Positions 28,630 through 38,593 of a DNA stretch of 64,000 nucleotides are shown here, in pieces (the stretch's first letter is position 1; each line of letters starts with the position of its first letter). This stretch comes from Prauserella muralis (GTDB taxonomy: Bacteria > Actinomycetota > Actinomycetes > Mycobacteriales > Pseudonocardiaceae). The DNA is taken from assembly GCF_003202285.1 (NCBI RefSeq), contig NZ_MASW01000001.1:62001-126000 (forward strand). Reading direction: 5' to 3'. The translations under genes and the position numbers were made by a program. The notes beneath the pieces are model-generated. The model made no database searches, was not told the DNA's origin, and was given only the letters and a program-made list of their open reading frames with translations.

Positions 28630-30140
28630 CCTGTCATCGTAGACAGACTGTCAACGACGGCGCGCCAGCAGCAGCTTTCCCCAGGTCCAGACGGTGTCAC
28701 CCACCAGGACGAGGCACCAGATCCGGCCGGCGTCGAGCAGCCAGTGGCCGCTGTCGTTCCACAGCCACGAGAGTTCGTGCGGCCCGCCGAGCACGGCCTC
28801 GACCGGCCAGCTGTACCCCAGCACCGCGAGCACCGCCTGCACCACGACGAACAGGACCACGTGCTGGGACCACGTGCGCACCCCGGCCGACACCGGCGTT
28901 CGCTCCGCGCCTGCGGTGGCTCCGGCACCGGCTCGGGCTCGGGTTCCGGCCGCTCACGTTCGTCCGGCGGCGCGGGCTCGGACGGGTACTCCGCCACCCC
29001 GACCCGCCGCACCGCCGTGCGCGCGAACCCGGCACCGGCGAGCAGCAACCCGGCGGCGCCCACGCAGGCGAAGCGCCAGCCTCCCCCCGAGGAGTAGAGC
29101 AGCCCGGCGCAGAACGTGCCGACCGTGACGCCGAGCAGGGTCGCGCTCTCGTAGACGCCCATGGCGCGGCCGAGGCTCACCCCCGCGGCCTCCGCGACGA
29201 TCGACTGCTCCACCGGGATGGCCGCGGCGAACGCGACCGCCGAGAACACCCACATGCCCGCGATCACCCACGGGTTCGGCGCGACCGACAACCCGGCGGC
29301 GAACGCGGCGCTGCACACCAGCGCCAGCGAGAGCACCCGGGTGCGGCCGATCCGGCGCACGATGCCGTGCAGGTGGCCGGGCAGGGTGCTGTAGACGATG
29401 AACCCGGGCAGGAACACGGCGGCGATCTGACCCAGCTGGAGTTCGAAGCCACGCTGGAGGTGCAGCAGGAGCAGCAGCGCCACGCCGCCCTCTGCCAGCG
29501 CCGTGAGCACCACGAGCAGCAGCACCGGCCGCATCCTGCGGCTCAGCTGTGACAGCCGTGCACCGTCGGGTGTGGACAGAGGTGGCCCCGGCCGGGAGGC
29601 CACGAGCACGACGGCCGTGGCGGCGCAGGCCGCGGCGCCGAGCCAGAACACGCCGCGGTAGTCGACGCGCGACACCAGCGGCATCGCGACGAGGAAGGCC
29701 ATCCACGTTCCCGCGCCCTCGGCGGCGAACAGTTTGCTGTAGACACCGCTGTCCACGGCGAGCCGTTCCCCGGCCCTGGCGCGCAGCGCGACCCAGAACA
29801 CCGCGCCGCCCGCGCCGCCGGCGACGGCGGCGGCATAGGCAAGGCCCAGCCCGGGCGTCGCGGCGTACCCGGCGAACGACAGTCCATAGAGGACGGCACC
29901 GGCCGCGGCGAGCCTGCCGCGGTCGAGCCGGTCGGCCAGCACACCGGCCAGCGGCCGCACCAGCAACGACACCAGTGTCTCCAGTGCCGTGAGCGCGCCC
30001 ACCTCCGCGGCCGAGGCACCGAGCCGGCTGCCCGCCCAGAGTGGCAGGAAGAAGTCCAGCACCTCGGCCGGGCCACGGGTCAGCGCCGCCGCCAGCTCGT
30101 CCTGCCGCCCGCGCCGCCGCGCCGTGCCGGCCTTCACCAT
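28611..30140 (-). CDS. MFS transporter with apparent 3' frameshift
   Basis: From the ATG at 30140 a 12-helix major-facilitator protein is readable: PLAGVLADRLDRGRLAAAG after helix 2, and the last helices near LLYSSGGGWRFACVGAAGLL. After a Pro/Glu run (about 28936-28965) this frame turns into Cys/Ser/Arg-rich non-protein-like sequence and stops only inside the next gene's start. The sensible continuation is in another frame (28651-28893). Either a frameshift has occurred (true or sequencing) or a second small gene overlaps. Residues up to about 402 are trustworthy. Substrate unknown. Confidence 0.75.
   Translation of the reverse strand: MVKAGTARRRGRQDELAAALTRGPAEVLDFFLPLWAGSRLGASAAEVGALTALETLVSLLVRPLAGVLADRLDRGRLAAAGAVLYGLSFAGYAATPGLGLAYAAAVAGGAGGAVFWVALRARAGERLAVDSGVYSKLFAAEGAGTWMAFLVAMPLVSRVDYRGVFWLGAAACAATAVVLVASRPGPPLSTPDGARLSQLSRRMRPVLLLVVLTALAEGGVALLLLLHLQRGFELQLGQIAAVFLPGFIVYSTLPGHLHGIVRRIGRTRVLSLALVCSAAFAAGLSVAPNPWVIAGMWVFSAVAFAAAIPVEQSIVAEAAGVSLGRAMGVYESATLLGVTVGTFCAGLLYSSGGGWRFACVGAAGLLLAGAGFARTAVRRVGVAEYPSEPAPPDERERPEPEPEPVPEPPQARSERRCRPGCARGPSTWSCSSWCRRCSRCWGTAGRSRPCSAGRTNSRGCGTTAATGCSTPAGSGASSWWVTPSGPGESCCWRAVVDSLSTMTGCLTAG
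28630..28652. promoter_or_regulatory. Operator overlapping the -10 of the hydrolase-SDR operon
   Basis: CTGTC (28631-28635), GACAG (28642-28646) and CTGTC (28648-28652) form two overlapping inverted repeats. They enclose the -10 hexamer TACGAT (28641-28636, reverse) that lies 6 nt from the ATG. Repression by the operon's own TetR protein is inferred. Confidence 0.5.
28651..28893 (-). CDS. Small membrane segment, probable out-of-frame tail of the MFS gene
   Basis: The 80-residue frame from GTG has two convincing hydrophobic helices (HVVLFVVVQAVLAVLGYSW and IWCLVLVGDTVWTWG) and ends LLLARRR. Its composition is that of a real membrane protein, whereas the overlapping MFS frame is not. It could be an independent small gene or, more likely, the C-terminus of the MFS polypeptide joined by a one-base shift in the stretch 28895-28940. 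It ends 22 bp before the start of the hydrolase-SDR gene. Confidence 0.55.
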   Translation of the reverse strand: MSAGVRTWSQHVVLFVVVQAVLAVLGYSWPVEAVLGGPHELSWLWNDSGHWLLDAGRIWCLVLVGDTVWTWGKLLLARRR

Positions 30141-30267
30141 CGTCTCCCCCGGTCTCCCTCTCCGCCGAGCGTAGGGACGGGGCGGCGCCGTGGCGTCCTC
30201 CTTTCGTCGGACCGGCGCGTCCACCTCCCGGCCGACCGGCGGGCGACCCGCGCGGCAGAATGTGTCC

Positions 30268-31635
30268 ATGTTGCCCAGCACCGAGCTCGCCCTGCTTCGC
30301 CGCGTCGCCACCGAGCAGTCGAACGGCCGGGCGCCGTCGCTGGTGGCCACGCTCGTGCGCGACGGCGACATCGTCTGGTCGGGCGCGCGTGGCTCCGTCG
30401 ACGGCGCGCCGCCGGACGAGCGCACCCAGTACCGCATCGGCTCCATCACCAAGTCGCTCGTGGCCGCGCTCGTGCTGCGCCTGCGCGACGAAGGCAGGCT
30501 GGACCTCGCCGACCCGCTGGAGCGGCACCTGCCGGAGACGGCCTTCGGGCGGGTCACCGTCGCGCAGCTGCTGGCGCACACCGGAGGGCTGACCGCGGAG
30601 TCGCCGGGCCAGTGGTGGGAGCGCACGCCAGGCGGCGACTGGCCCGGCCTCAACGCCGGCCTCACCGAGGCGGAGTGGAAGCACCGGCCCGGCAGGAGGT
30701 TCCACTACTCCAACGTCGGCTACGGCGTGCTCGGCGAGCTGGTGGCCCGGCTGCGCGGCACGAGCTGGCTGGACGCGCTGCGCACCGAGGTGCTCACCCC
30801 GCTCGGCATGAGCAGGACCACCGAGCGGCCCGCGGGCAGGCACGCGCGTGGCTGCGCGGTGCATCCGTTCGCCGACGTCGTGCTGCCCGAACCCGAGCAC
30901 GACGCAGGCGCGATGGCCCCGGCCGGCCAGCTGTGGTCGTGCACCGCGGACCTGGCCCGCTGGACGGCGTTCGTCGGCGGCCGCACCGGCGACGTGCTGC
31001 ACCCGGACACCGTCGCGGAGATGCGCGAGGCGGCGGCCATCGACGACAGCGGCGCGTGGAACTCCGGATACGGGCTCGGCCTGCAGCTCGTCCAGATCGA
31101 CGGCAGGCGGCTGGCAGGCCACACCGGCTCGATGCCCGGCTTCCTGGCGTGCACGCTGATCGACCCGGCCACCCAGACGGGCGCAGTGGCGTTCGCCAAC
31201 ACCACGTCGGGCGTGAGCATCCTGGGCCTGGTCAGCGACCTCATCGCGATCGCCGACACCCAGGAGCCGCCGCTGCCGCGCGAGTGGCGGCCCGCCGAGA
31301 TCGACCCGGCGCTGCTGGAGCTGACCGGGCTGTGGCACTGGGGGCCCACGCCGTTCCACCTGCGCATCCTGCCCAGCGGCTGGCTCGACCTCACCCCGGC
31401 CGCGGGCCAGGGCAGGGCATCACGGTTCCGCCCGCTCGGCGACGACCGCTGGCTCGGGCTCGACGGCTACTACGCGGGCGAGACGATGACCGTGCACCGC
31501 GACGGCGGCGGCAGGCCGGCGCACCTCGACGTCGCGACGTTCGTGTTCACCAGGACGCCGTACGACCCGGCGGCGCCGATTCCGGGCGGCGTGGACGACA
31601 AGGGCTGGCGGGGCGACCACCACGTGGGACGGTGA
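30268..31635 (+). CDS. Serine hydrolase, beta-lactamase/DD-peptidase fold
   Basis: The 455-residue protein has the class C beta-lactamase-like fold. The nucleophile is Ser59 in SITK (SxxK), Tyr147 is in YSN, and HTGSMPG takes the role of the KTG box. A C-terminal roughly 100-residue lipocalin-like extension (LLELTGLWHWGP onward) matches the DUF3471/DUF3887-like tails of this family. No signal peptide is seen, so it is probably cytoplasmic. Esterase, peptidase or D-amino-acid activity is possible. The ATG is preferred; an in-frame GTG lies 6 bp upstream. Confidence 0.88.
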   Translation: MLPSTELALLRRVATEQSNGRAPSLVATLVRDGDIVWSGARGSVDGAPPDERTQYRIGSITKSLVAALVLRLRDEGRLDLADPLERHLPETAFGRVTVAQLLAHTGGLTAESPGQWWERTPGGDWPGLNAGLTEAEWKHRPGRRFHYSNVGYGVLGELVARLRGTSWLDALRTEVLTPLGMSRTTERPAGRHARGCAVHPFADVVLPEPEHDAGAMAPAGQLWSCTADLARWTAFVGGRTGDVLHPDTVAEMREAAAIDDSGAWNSGYGLGLQLVQIDGRRLAGHTGSMPGFLACTLIDPATQTGAVAFANTTSGVSILGLVSDLIAIADTQEPPLPREWRPAEIDPALLELTGLWHWGPTPFHLRILPSGWLDLTPAAGQGRASRFRPLGDDRWLGLDGYYAGETMTVHRDGGGRPAHLDVATFVFTRTPYDPAAPIPGGVDDKGWRGDHHVGR

Positions 31636-31667
31636 CCCACGCCATTCAGCGGCCGCCGGCCACGTGA

Positions 31668-32808
<1,141 letters not shown>

Positions 32809-32810
<2 letters not shown>

Positions 32811-32895
32811 CTCCCCAATGTGGCATTGGTAGCGTTCAACGCTCCCAATGCGGCATTCGTAGCGTTCAGCGCTACGAATGCCGCATTGGGGAGAT
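32809..32895. repeat. 87-bp three-box palindromic element, copy B (divergent spacers)
   Basis: Boxes AATGTGGCATT, AATGCGGCATT and AATGCCGCATT start at 32817, 32847 and 32877 (30-bp period). The left end AGCTCCCC overlaps the serC stop and the right end is GGGGAGAT. The 19-nt spacers differ from other copies (CGTAGCG-TTCAG-CGCTACG in the second) yet keep a 7-bp stem with 5-nt loop. The copy lies between serC and sepH. Confidence 0.93.
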
Positions 32896-33063
32896 TCCCC
32901 TTATCGAGATGCGGGCAGCCCGGCGCGTCGGCACGATTGTCGCCGGACGTCTCCAGCAAGATCATCAAGGGATACGCGGAGAAGTCGGCGCGCCTCGCCC
33001 GTCAAGGCGACGCGCCGCTCTACCGTGGACACCCACAGAGGTGAACGCGCTTGGGAGGCCTGA

Positions 33064-33948
33064 ATGCGAACGCTACGGGTGGTCGGGCTACACGAGGACG
33101 GCAAGTCCATCGTGTGCGAAGACCCCGCGCGCCGCGAACGGTTCCTCCTGCCTGCCGACGAACGCCTGCGCGCGGCCGCCCGCGGGGATGCCACCCGCCT
33201 CGGCCAGATCGAGATCGAGCTGGAGAGCCAGATGCGCCCACGAGAGATCCAGGCCCGCATCCGGGCCGGCGAGTCGGTCGAGCAGGTCGCCTCGGCGGCC
33301 GGTGTCCCCCAGCAGCGGGTCGAACGCTTCGCCTACCCCGTCCTGCTGGAGCGCTCGCGCACCGCGGAACTCGCCCAGCAGGCCCACCCGGTGCGCGAGG
33401 ACGGTCCCGATGTGCAGACGCTCGGCGAGGTGGTCGCCTACTCGTTCGGGGCACGCGGGCAGGACTACTCGCAGGCGACCTGGGACGCCTGGCGCGGCGA
33501 CGACAACCGCTGGGTCGTCTGCCTGCGCTGGAGCGCGGGCCGGTCGCAGAACCGCGCGCACTGGGCGTTCTCACCCGGCGCGCACGGCGGCACGGTGACC
33601 GCACTCGACGAGCTGGCCGAAGCGCTGCTCGACCCGAACTCCCACCGCGTGCCGCGCGCCGTCGACCAGCGCAGGGACGCCGGTGAGGAACCCGCCGACG
33701 AGCAGCAGATGCTCGACTACGGCACCGAGCAGGCCGCAGGCAAGGCCGGCAACGTCATCGAGGCACCGATCCCGGAACCCAACGAGGACGACACCACCGA
33801 GATGCCGCGCGTGCCCGCCGAGGAGCCCGGCGCGGCCGGTGAGCAGCCGCCCGCACGCACCGCGAAGCCCAAGCCGAAGAAGAAGGGCCACCCCGCCGTC
33901 CCGGCCTGGGAGGACGTCCTGCTCGGAGTCCGCAGCCAGCGCGGGTGA
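33064..33948 (+). CDS. sepH: Septation protein SepH
   Basis: The 294-residue protein has the N-terminal DUF3071 domain (residues 1-170: MRTLRVVGLHEDGKSIVCED, a central HTH-like SVEQVASAAGVPQQRVERFAYPVL, and YSQATWDAWRG...WVVCLRW). An acidic, Pro-rich disordered tail ends in a Lys/Pro patch and a short conserved PAWEDVLLGVR. SepH binds FtsZ and promotes Z-ring assembly in Streptomyces and mycobacteria. The ATG has GGGAGG 6 nt upstream; TACCGT about 33 nt upstream may be the -10. Confidence 0.93.
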   Translation: MRTLRVVGLHEDGKSIVCEDPARRERFLLPADERLRAAARGDATRLGQIEIELESQMRPREIQARIRAGESVEQVASAAGVPQQRVERFAYPVLLERSRTAELAQQAHPVREDGPDVQTLGEVVAYSFGARGQDYSQATWDAWRGDDNRWVVCLRWSAGRSQNRAHWAFSPGAHGGTVTALDELAEALLDPNSHRVPRAVDQRRDAGEEPADEQQMLDYGTEQAAGKAGNVIEAPIPEPNEDDTTEMPRVPAEEPGAAGEQPPARTAKPKPKKKGHPAVPAWEDVLLGVRSQRG

Positions 33949-34223
33949 CCGGCGCACCACCAGCCGTTACCCAGGTCACGGGCCGGTCACGAGCCACCCC
34001 TCTGGGCAGTGCTAGCATCGCGCTGCTCATCTCAATCCCGTCCTGCTTGGAGCCCCGCTGAGAACCGCCGCCCGCACGTGACCCGAACCGGCCGCTGCGG
34101 CGGCCAGGGCAGGTGCGATGACAAGGCGGCAGGGCCGTCGCGCAGAATAGCCCGGTGGTAGCGCCATCACCCGAAGCGGTAGCGTCTGCCACCCCGACGG
34201 GGATGAATAACAGGAGGAAGAAC
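33949..34223. other. Intergenic region upstream of the SQD1-like gene
   Basis: No gene is apparent in these 275 bp. A TAGCAT -10-like hexamer occurs near 34013 and GCCGCTGCGGCGGC forms a short hairpin near 34090. AGGAGGAAG just before 34224 is the ribosome-binding site of the next gene. Confidence 0.4.
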
Positions 34224-35420
34224 ATGCGAGTACTGGTCCTTGGCGGGGACGGCTTCTGCGGCTGGCCGACCTCCCTGCACCTGTCGGCACAGGGGCACGA
34301 GGTCGCCATCGTCGACAACCTGTCGCGGCGCAAGATCGACATCGAGCTCGAGTGCGAGTCGCTGACGCCGATCCGGCCGATGAACCAGCGGCTGCGCGCC
34401 TGGAAAGAGGTGTCCGGCAAGGACATCGGCTTCCACAACATCAACGTCGCCAGCAACTACCAGCGTTTCCTGGACCTCCTCGTGGACTGGCAGCCGGACG
34501 CCATCGTGCACTTCGCCGAGCAGCGGGCCGCGCCGTACTCGATGAAGAGCAGCTGGCACAAGCGCTACACGGTCGACAACAACCTCAACGCCACCAACAA
34601 CGTGCTCGCCGCGGTGGTGGAGAGCGGCCTCGACATCCACGTCGCCCACCTGGGCACCATGGGCGTCTACGGCTACGGCACGGCCGGCATGAAGATCCCC
34701 GAGGGCTACCTCAACGTCAAGATCGACACCGGTGAGGGCCTGATCGAGCAGGAGATCCTGTACCCGGCCAACCCGGGCAGCATCTACCACATGACGAAGA
34801 CGCAGGACCAGCTGCTGTTCTTCTACTACAACAAGAACGACCAGGTGCGGGTCACCGACCTGCACCAGGGCATTGTCTGGGGCACCCAGACGAGGGAGAC
34901 CCAGCTCGACGAGCGGCTCATCAACCGGTTCGACTACGACGGCGACTACGGCACCGTGCTCAACCGGTTCCTGATGCAGGCCGGGGTCGGCTACCCGCTC
35001 ACCGTGCACGGCACCGGTGGCCAGACCCGGGCATTCATTCACATTCAGGACACCGTGAAGTGCATCGAGCTGGCGCTGGACAACCCGCCCGCGAAGGGTG
35101 ACCGGGTGCAGATCCTGAACCAGATGACCGAGACCCACCGGGTCCGGGATCTGGCGAAGATGATCGCCGAGCGCACCGGCGCCACCATCGCGAACGTCGA
35201 GAACCCGCGCAACGAGGCTGACGAGAACGAGTTGCACGTGGCCAACGACCGCTTCCTCCACCTCGGACTCAACCCGGTCACGTTGAGCGAGGGGCTGATG
35301 AGCGAGGTCACCGACATCACCAAGAAGTACGCCGATCGGTGTGACACGTCGAAGATTCCCTGCGTCTCGGCGTGGAGCAGCGACAAGTCCGAGAAGGTCG
35401 GCACCCCGGCGGAAGCATGA
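34224..35420 (+). CDS. UDP-sulfoquinovose synthase-like epimerase (SQD1 family)
   Basis: The 398-residue extended SDR begins [20 protein letters not shown], the SQD1 signature. The active-site set known from plant SQD1 aligns here as Thr145-Met146 and YxxxK Tyr188/Lys192 (YHMTK). SQD1 makes UDP-sulfoquinovose from UDP-glucose and sulfite. Archaeal Agl3 is a relative used in surface-glycan synthesis. A strong AGGAGGAAG precedes the ATG. No sulfolipid glycosyltransferase is adjacent, but glycan-transfer genes are. UDP-sulfoquinovose production is probable; another UDP-sugar is possible. Confidence 0.85.
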   Translation: MRVLVLGGDGFCGWPTSLHLSAQGHEVAIVDNLSRRKIDIELECESLTPIRPMNQRLRAWKEVSGKDIGFHNINVASNYQRFLDLLVDWQPDAIVHFAEQRAAPYSMKSSWHKRYTVDNNLNATNNVLAAVVESGLDIHVAHLGTMGVYGYGTAGMKIPEGYLNVKIDTGEGLIEQEILYPANPGSIYHMTKTQDQLLFFYYNKNDQVRVTDLHQGIVWGTQTRETQLDERLINRFDYDGDYGTVLNRFLMQAGVGYPLTVHGTGGQTRAFIHIQDTVKCIELALDNPPAKGDRVQILNQMTETHRVRDLAKMIAERTGATIANVENPRNEADENELHVANDRFLHLGLNPVTLSEGLMSEVTDITKKYADRCDTSKIPCVSAWSSDKSEKVGTPAEA

Positions 35421-35428
35421 CCGTCGCG

Positions 35429-35468
35429 CGACTCGCCGGGCGGCTCACGCGAGCCGCCCGGCGAGTCG
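35429..35468. terminator. Strong terminator hairpin
   Basis: An 18-bp perfect stem (35429-35446 with 35451-35468, arm CGACTCGCCGGGCGGCTC) closes a 4-nt loop ACGC, starting 8 bp after the SQD1-like stop. It should end transcription of that gene, so GtrA likely has its own promoter. Confidence 0.85.
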
Positions 35469-35688
35469 TGCACGTCCAGACCACTCTTCTTCCGGTTCAC
35501 GCACACCGGCCCGCGCCATCCTGGCCCGCGATCGGTGAATTTCGGACAAGCCGGGCACGTGGTTGCACCGCCCGGACACCGGGGTACCCCTCCGTGGTCG
35601 GAGCGGCGCGCCCCATGCGATCGCGCAGTGTGATCAGATTGGCCAGACCAGGGATGCGCCTGCACCCACTCGAACGGCGGTGTGCACA

Positions 35689-36189
35689 ATGACGGATGTG
35701 AGCACAGTTACCGACACCGCGCCTCAGCCGCGCCAGCCCGGCACCAAACGGCCGCGGTTGTTCGCCCGGCTGCTCCGCGCCGGGGCCAGCTCCGTGGTGG
35801 CCACGGGCTTCAGCCAGGTCACCTTGATCGGCCTCCTGGCGACCGGGGCGAGCCCGACGCTCGCCAGCTCCGTCGCCTTCGTCGCCGGTGCCGTCCCGAA
35901 CTACTTCATCGCGCGCCGCTGGGCCTGGGGACGGCAGGGAAAGCCGCACGTCAAGCGCGAGCTCGTGCCGTACCTGTGCGTCATCGGGCTGGGCGCGCTG
36001 GCCTCCGTCGGCCTCACGACATTGGCCGGGATGATCACGGAGCCGCTGAAGATCTCCGGCTTCACCCGCATCATCGTGCTCGACGTCGCGTACCTGAGCA
36101 GCTACGCGCTGGTCTTCATCCTCAAGTTCACGCTGCTCGACCGGTTCGTCTACTCCGGTCCTCGCGCCCTCGTCTCCGCAAAGACCTGA
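35689..36189 (+). CDS. GtrA-family membrane protein
   Basis: The 166-residue protein has a short Pro-rich N-terminus and four membrane helices. The GtrA hallmark between helices 2 and 3 reads VPNYFIARRWAWG. GtrA proteins are thought to flip polyprenyl-phosphate-linked sugars for surface glycosylation. The convergent neighbour is a fused polyprenol-sugar synthase/GT-C protein, the expected partner. The ATG at 35689 is chosen because the upstream frame extension is not protein-like. A hairpin follows the stop. Confidence 0.87.
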   Translation: MTDVSTVTDTAPQPRQPGTKRPRLFARLLRAGASSVVATGFSQVTLIGLLATGASPTLASSVAFVAGAVPNYFIARRWAWGRQGKPHVKRELVPYLCVIGLGALASVGLTTLAGMITEPLKISGFTRIIVLDVAYLSSYALVFILKFTLLDRFVYSGPRALVSAKT

Positions 36190-36211
36190 CGCACTCGCCG
36201 TTCTTTCGGTT

Positions 36212-36247
36212 CGCGCCCGCCCGGATCAGCCGATCCAGGCGGGCGCG
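36212..36247. terminator. Bidirectional terminator hairpin
   Basis: CGCGCCCGCC (36212-36221) pairs with GGCGGGCGCG (36238-36247), with an inner GGATC/GATCC pairing. It lies between the convergent gtrA-like and glycosyltransferase genes. Confidence 0.75.
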
Positions 36248-36271
36248 TTCTCGTTGGGGCTCAACCTCGGC

Positions 36272-38593
36272 TCAAGCCTGCGGGTTCACGGCGCGTGACC
36301 CCGCCGAGCCGTCCCCCTCCGCGGGCCGGGCGGCATCGTCCGCGGGAACGAGAGCCTTCGACGGCGTCTGCCGGTGACGCCCGCCCCGCAGCACGTACTC
36401 CCGCAGCCAGGTCCCGGTCATGACCCGTCCGTAGTTGGCGCCGTACTTGAGGCTGCGGCCCTTCTTGCTCTTGCCGTTGTTGCGCAGGCGCATGCTCATC
36501 GGCACCTCGAGCACCCTGGCGCCGCGTGCCATCACGCCGAGCAGCAGCTCGGAGGACTGGTACTGCGGCTCCCGCAACGTCACCGACGTCGCGAGCTCGG
36601 CAGGCATGGCCCGGAAACCGAACGACGTGTCCGTGATCTTCCGCATGGTCAGAATCGTCGCGAGCCAGGCGAACACGCGGACGCCGAGCCACCGCATGCT
36701 GCTGTCGTACTCTCCGGAACCCAGCCTGCGGGAGCCGGTGACGAAGTCGGCGGACCCGTCGAGCAGCGGCTTGACCAGCATCTGCATCTCGCCGTTGTCG
36801 TACTGGCCGTCCGCGTCGGTCGTGACGATGTAGCGGGCCCCGCACAGGGCGGCCAGGTGGTAGCCGAGGCGCAGGGCGCCGCCCTGGCCCCGGTTCTGCT
36901 GGGCCACGCACACGTAGGCGCCGTTGCGCTCGGCCACCTCGGCGGTGTCGTCCGTGGCGCCGTCGACCACGACCAGTGTGGACACCGGCAGGTCGCCGCA
37001 GTGGGTCGGCATCTCCCGCAGCACGGCACCGATGCCCTCGGCCTCGTTGTAGGCCGCGATGACGACCACGAGCGGCGTCAGCGGGCTGTCGCCGTAGCGC
37101 TTCCGGAAGTCGGCCACGGCCTGGGCGTCCGTGTCGTCCGGGAAGTCGGCCATCTTGGGCCGCCTGCCCGTGGAACCCGGCTTGCGCTTGGCCCAGCCCA
37201 GCATCGCCGCCAGGCCCAGCACGCCGCCAAGGGGCAGCAGCACCAGTGCGGGCAACTGGTAACGCCAGGAGAACTCGAAGGCGGCCGACCCGAGCAGGAT
37301 GATGCCGCCGCTCGCCGTCGCGAGGAACGCGGCCCCCTGCAGCCCCGAGCGCCTGGCCTTGCCGACGCCCGCGGCGCCGAGCAGACCGAGCAGGGCGAAG
37401 ATGCCCAGCGCAGGGCCCCAGGTGTAGCCGCCGTTCAGCTGGTAGTCACGGAGAAAGGCCGCAAGCTCGGTGTTGGTCGCCGGCAGCATGCCGTCGTAGT
37501 AGAGCGCGACCGCGTTCAACCTCTCCACGCTGTCTTCCCCAATGTTGTAGTACGGGTACGTCGTCTGGAACTGCCAGCGCTCGACTGGCACGTCGTTGGG
37601 CAAGGTCTCCTTGATCGGCGCGAAGTTCTTCGCGAAGTCACGGAGGATGGCCAGCGTGAAGTCCACCGGCTGGGTGAGCATCACGGTCTTGGCGAACTCG
37701 TTGGCGAGCTCACTCTTGGTTCTGCCCGGAGGCAGCTCGCCCGGGGGCCAGTTCGGATCGCCGTACTGGAAGTGGGTGTAGAAGTCGATGCCCTTGCGCT
37801 GGTCGAGCGGCTCCGTGGGACAGAACCGCAGCAGCACCTCGTCGTCCTGCGGCAGCTGGGAGCAGTCCGCGACGACCGACGCACGCCCGTACAGCACGCT
37901 GGTCTGCGCCCCGGTGAGCCCCCAGTGGCCCGCCTGCGACTTGAAGTAACCGGCGTAGGAGACCAGCACCACGGCCAGCCCGGCGACACCGGCCAGCACC
38001 CGGACCCCGATGCGCCGCCAGCCCGCCCAGCTGCGCCAGGCGCTGCCCGCGAACACCAGGTGCAGCATCAGTGGCACCACCAGCGTGATGCCGATGGTCC
38101 TGGTGACGATGGCGAACGCCAGCAGCACACCGGCCGCGGCCGCGCCCCACCAGCGGGGCTCGCGGCGGGCGAGCAGCGCCCAGAGAAAGCCCACCAGGAG
38201 GACCTGGAACAGGACCTCCGACATGATGTTCTCTTCGATCTGGAGCTGGTAGGCGTCCAGCAGCACGGGCGCGGTGACGATCGCCGCCAGCCAGGTGCGG
38301 TTCGTGTAGCGCAGCGCGAGCGCATAGAGGGCGAGCGCCATGAGCACGCCCACGGCGTGCTGCACCGCCGCCACGAACGCCAGGTCGCCGAGGCCGAGCA
38401 GCCCCTTGAGCACGACCGTGTAGCCGAGCGGGTTGAGGTCCGTCGGCCGCAGCTGCTCGAGGTTGCTCAGGTACCGGAAGGTGTCGATGTAGAGCAGAGC
38501 AGGCTGGTAGGCCAGCCAGGTAAGCACGCGCAGCGTGATCCCGCCCGCGAGCAGCACGAGCAGGAGCCAGTGACGACGGAGCAGCCCGGTCAC
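36272..38593 (-). CDS. Membrane glycosyltransferase (GT-C) fused to GT2 polyprenol-phosphate sugar transferase
   Basis: This single 773-residue frame has two modules. Residues 1-470 have about 10-12 membrane helices with an early acidic loop motif (YIDTFRYL) typical of GT-C/ArnT-like enzymes. Residues 505-725 form a GT2 domain of the DPM1/GtrB type (VVVIAAYNEAEGIG; TTDADGQYDNGEM with DxD; TGSRRLGSG). A basic/Ala tail ends it. An internal Met481 (ATG at 37153) has no clear Shine-Dalgarno, so a fusion is more likely than two genes. GTG overlaps the epimerase stop (GTGA). It probably both charges and transfers the sugar. Confidence 0.87.
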   Translation of the reverse strand: MTGLLRRHWLLLVLLAGGITLRVLTWLAYQPALLYIDTFRYLSNLEQLRPTDLNPLGYTVVLKGLLGLGDLAFVAAVQHAVGVLMALALYALALRYTNRTWLAAIVTAPVLLDAYQLQIEENIMSEVLFQVLLVGFLWALLARREPRWWGAAAAGVLLAFAIVTRTIGITLVVPLMLHLVFAGSAWRSWAGWRRIGVRVLAGVAGLAVVLVSYAGYFKSQAGHWGLTGAQTSVLYGRASVVADCSQLPQDDEVLLRFCPTEPLDQRKGIDFYTHFQYGDPNWPPGELPPGRTKSELANEFAKTVMLTQPVDFTLAILRDFAKNFAPIKETLPNDVPVERWQFQTTYPYYNIGEDSVERLNAVALYYDGMLPATNTELAAFLRDYQLNGGYTWGPALGIFALLGLLGAAGVGKARRSGLQGAAFLATASGGIILLGSAAFEFSWRYQLPALVLLPLGGVLGLAAMLGWAKRKPGSTGRRPKMADFPDDTDAQAVADFRKRYGDSPLTPLVVVIAAYNEAEGIGAVLREMPTHCGDLPVSTLVVVDGATDDTAEVAERNGAYVCVAQQNRGQGGALRLGYHLAALCGARYIVTTDADGQYDNGEMQMLVKPLLDGSADFVTGSRRLGSGEYDSSMRWLGVRVFAWLATILTMRKITDTSFGFRAMPAELATSVTLREPQYQSSELLLGVMARGARVLEVPMSMRLRNNGKSKKGRSLKYGANYGRVMTGTWLREYVLRGGRHRQTPSKALVPADDAARPAEGDGSAGSRAVNPQA

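Noticed and set aside
35682-36377. 231-codon frame overlapping the GtrA gene in another frame
   Set aside because: Arg/His/Pro-rich and lacks membrane helices; the GtrA frame has clear helices and the family motif.
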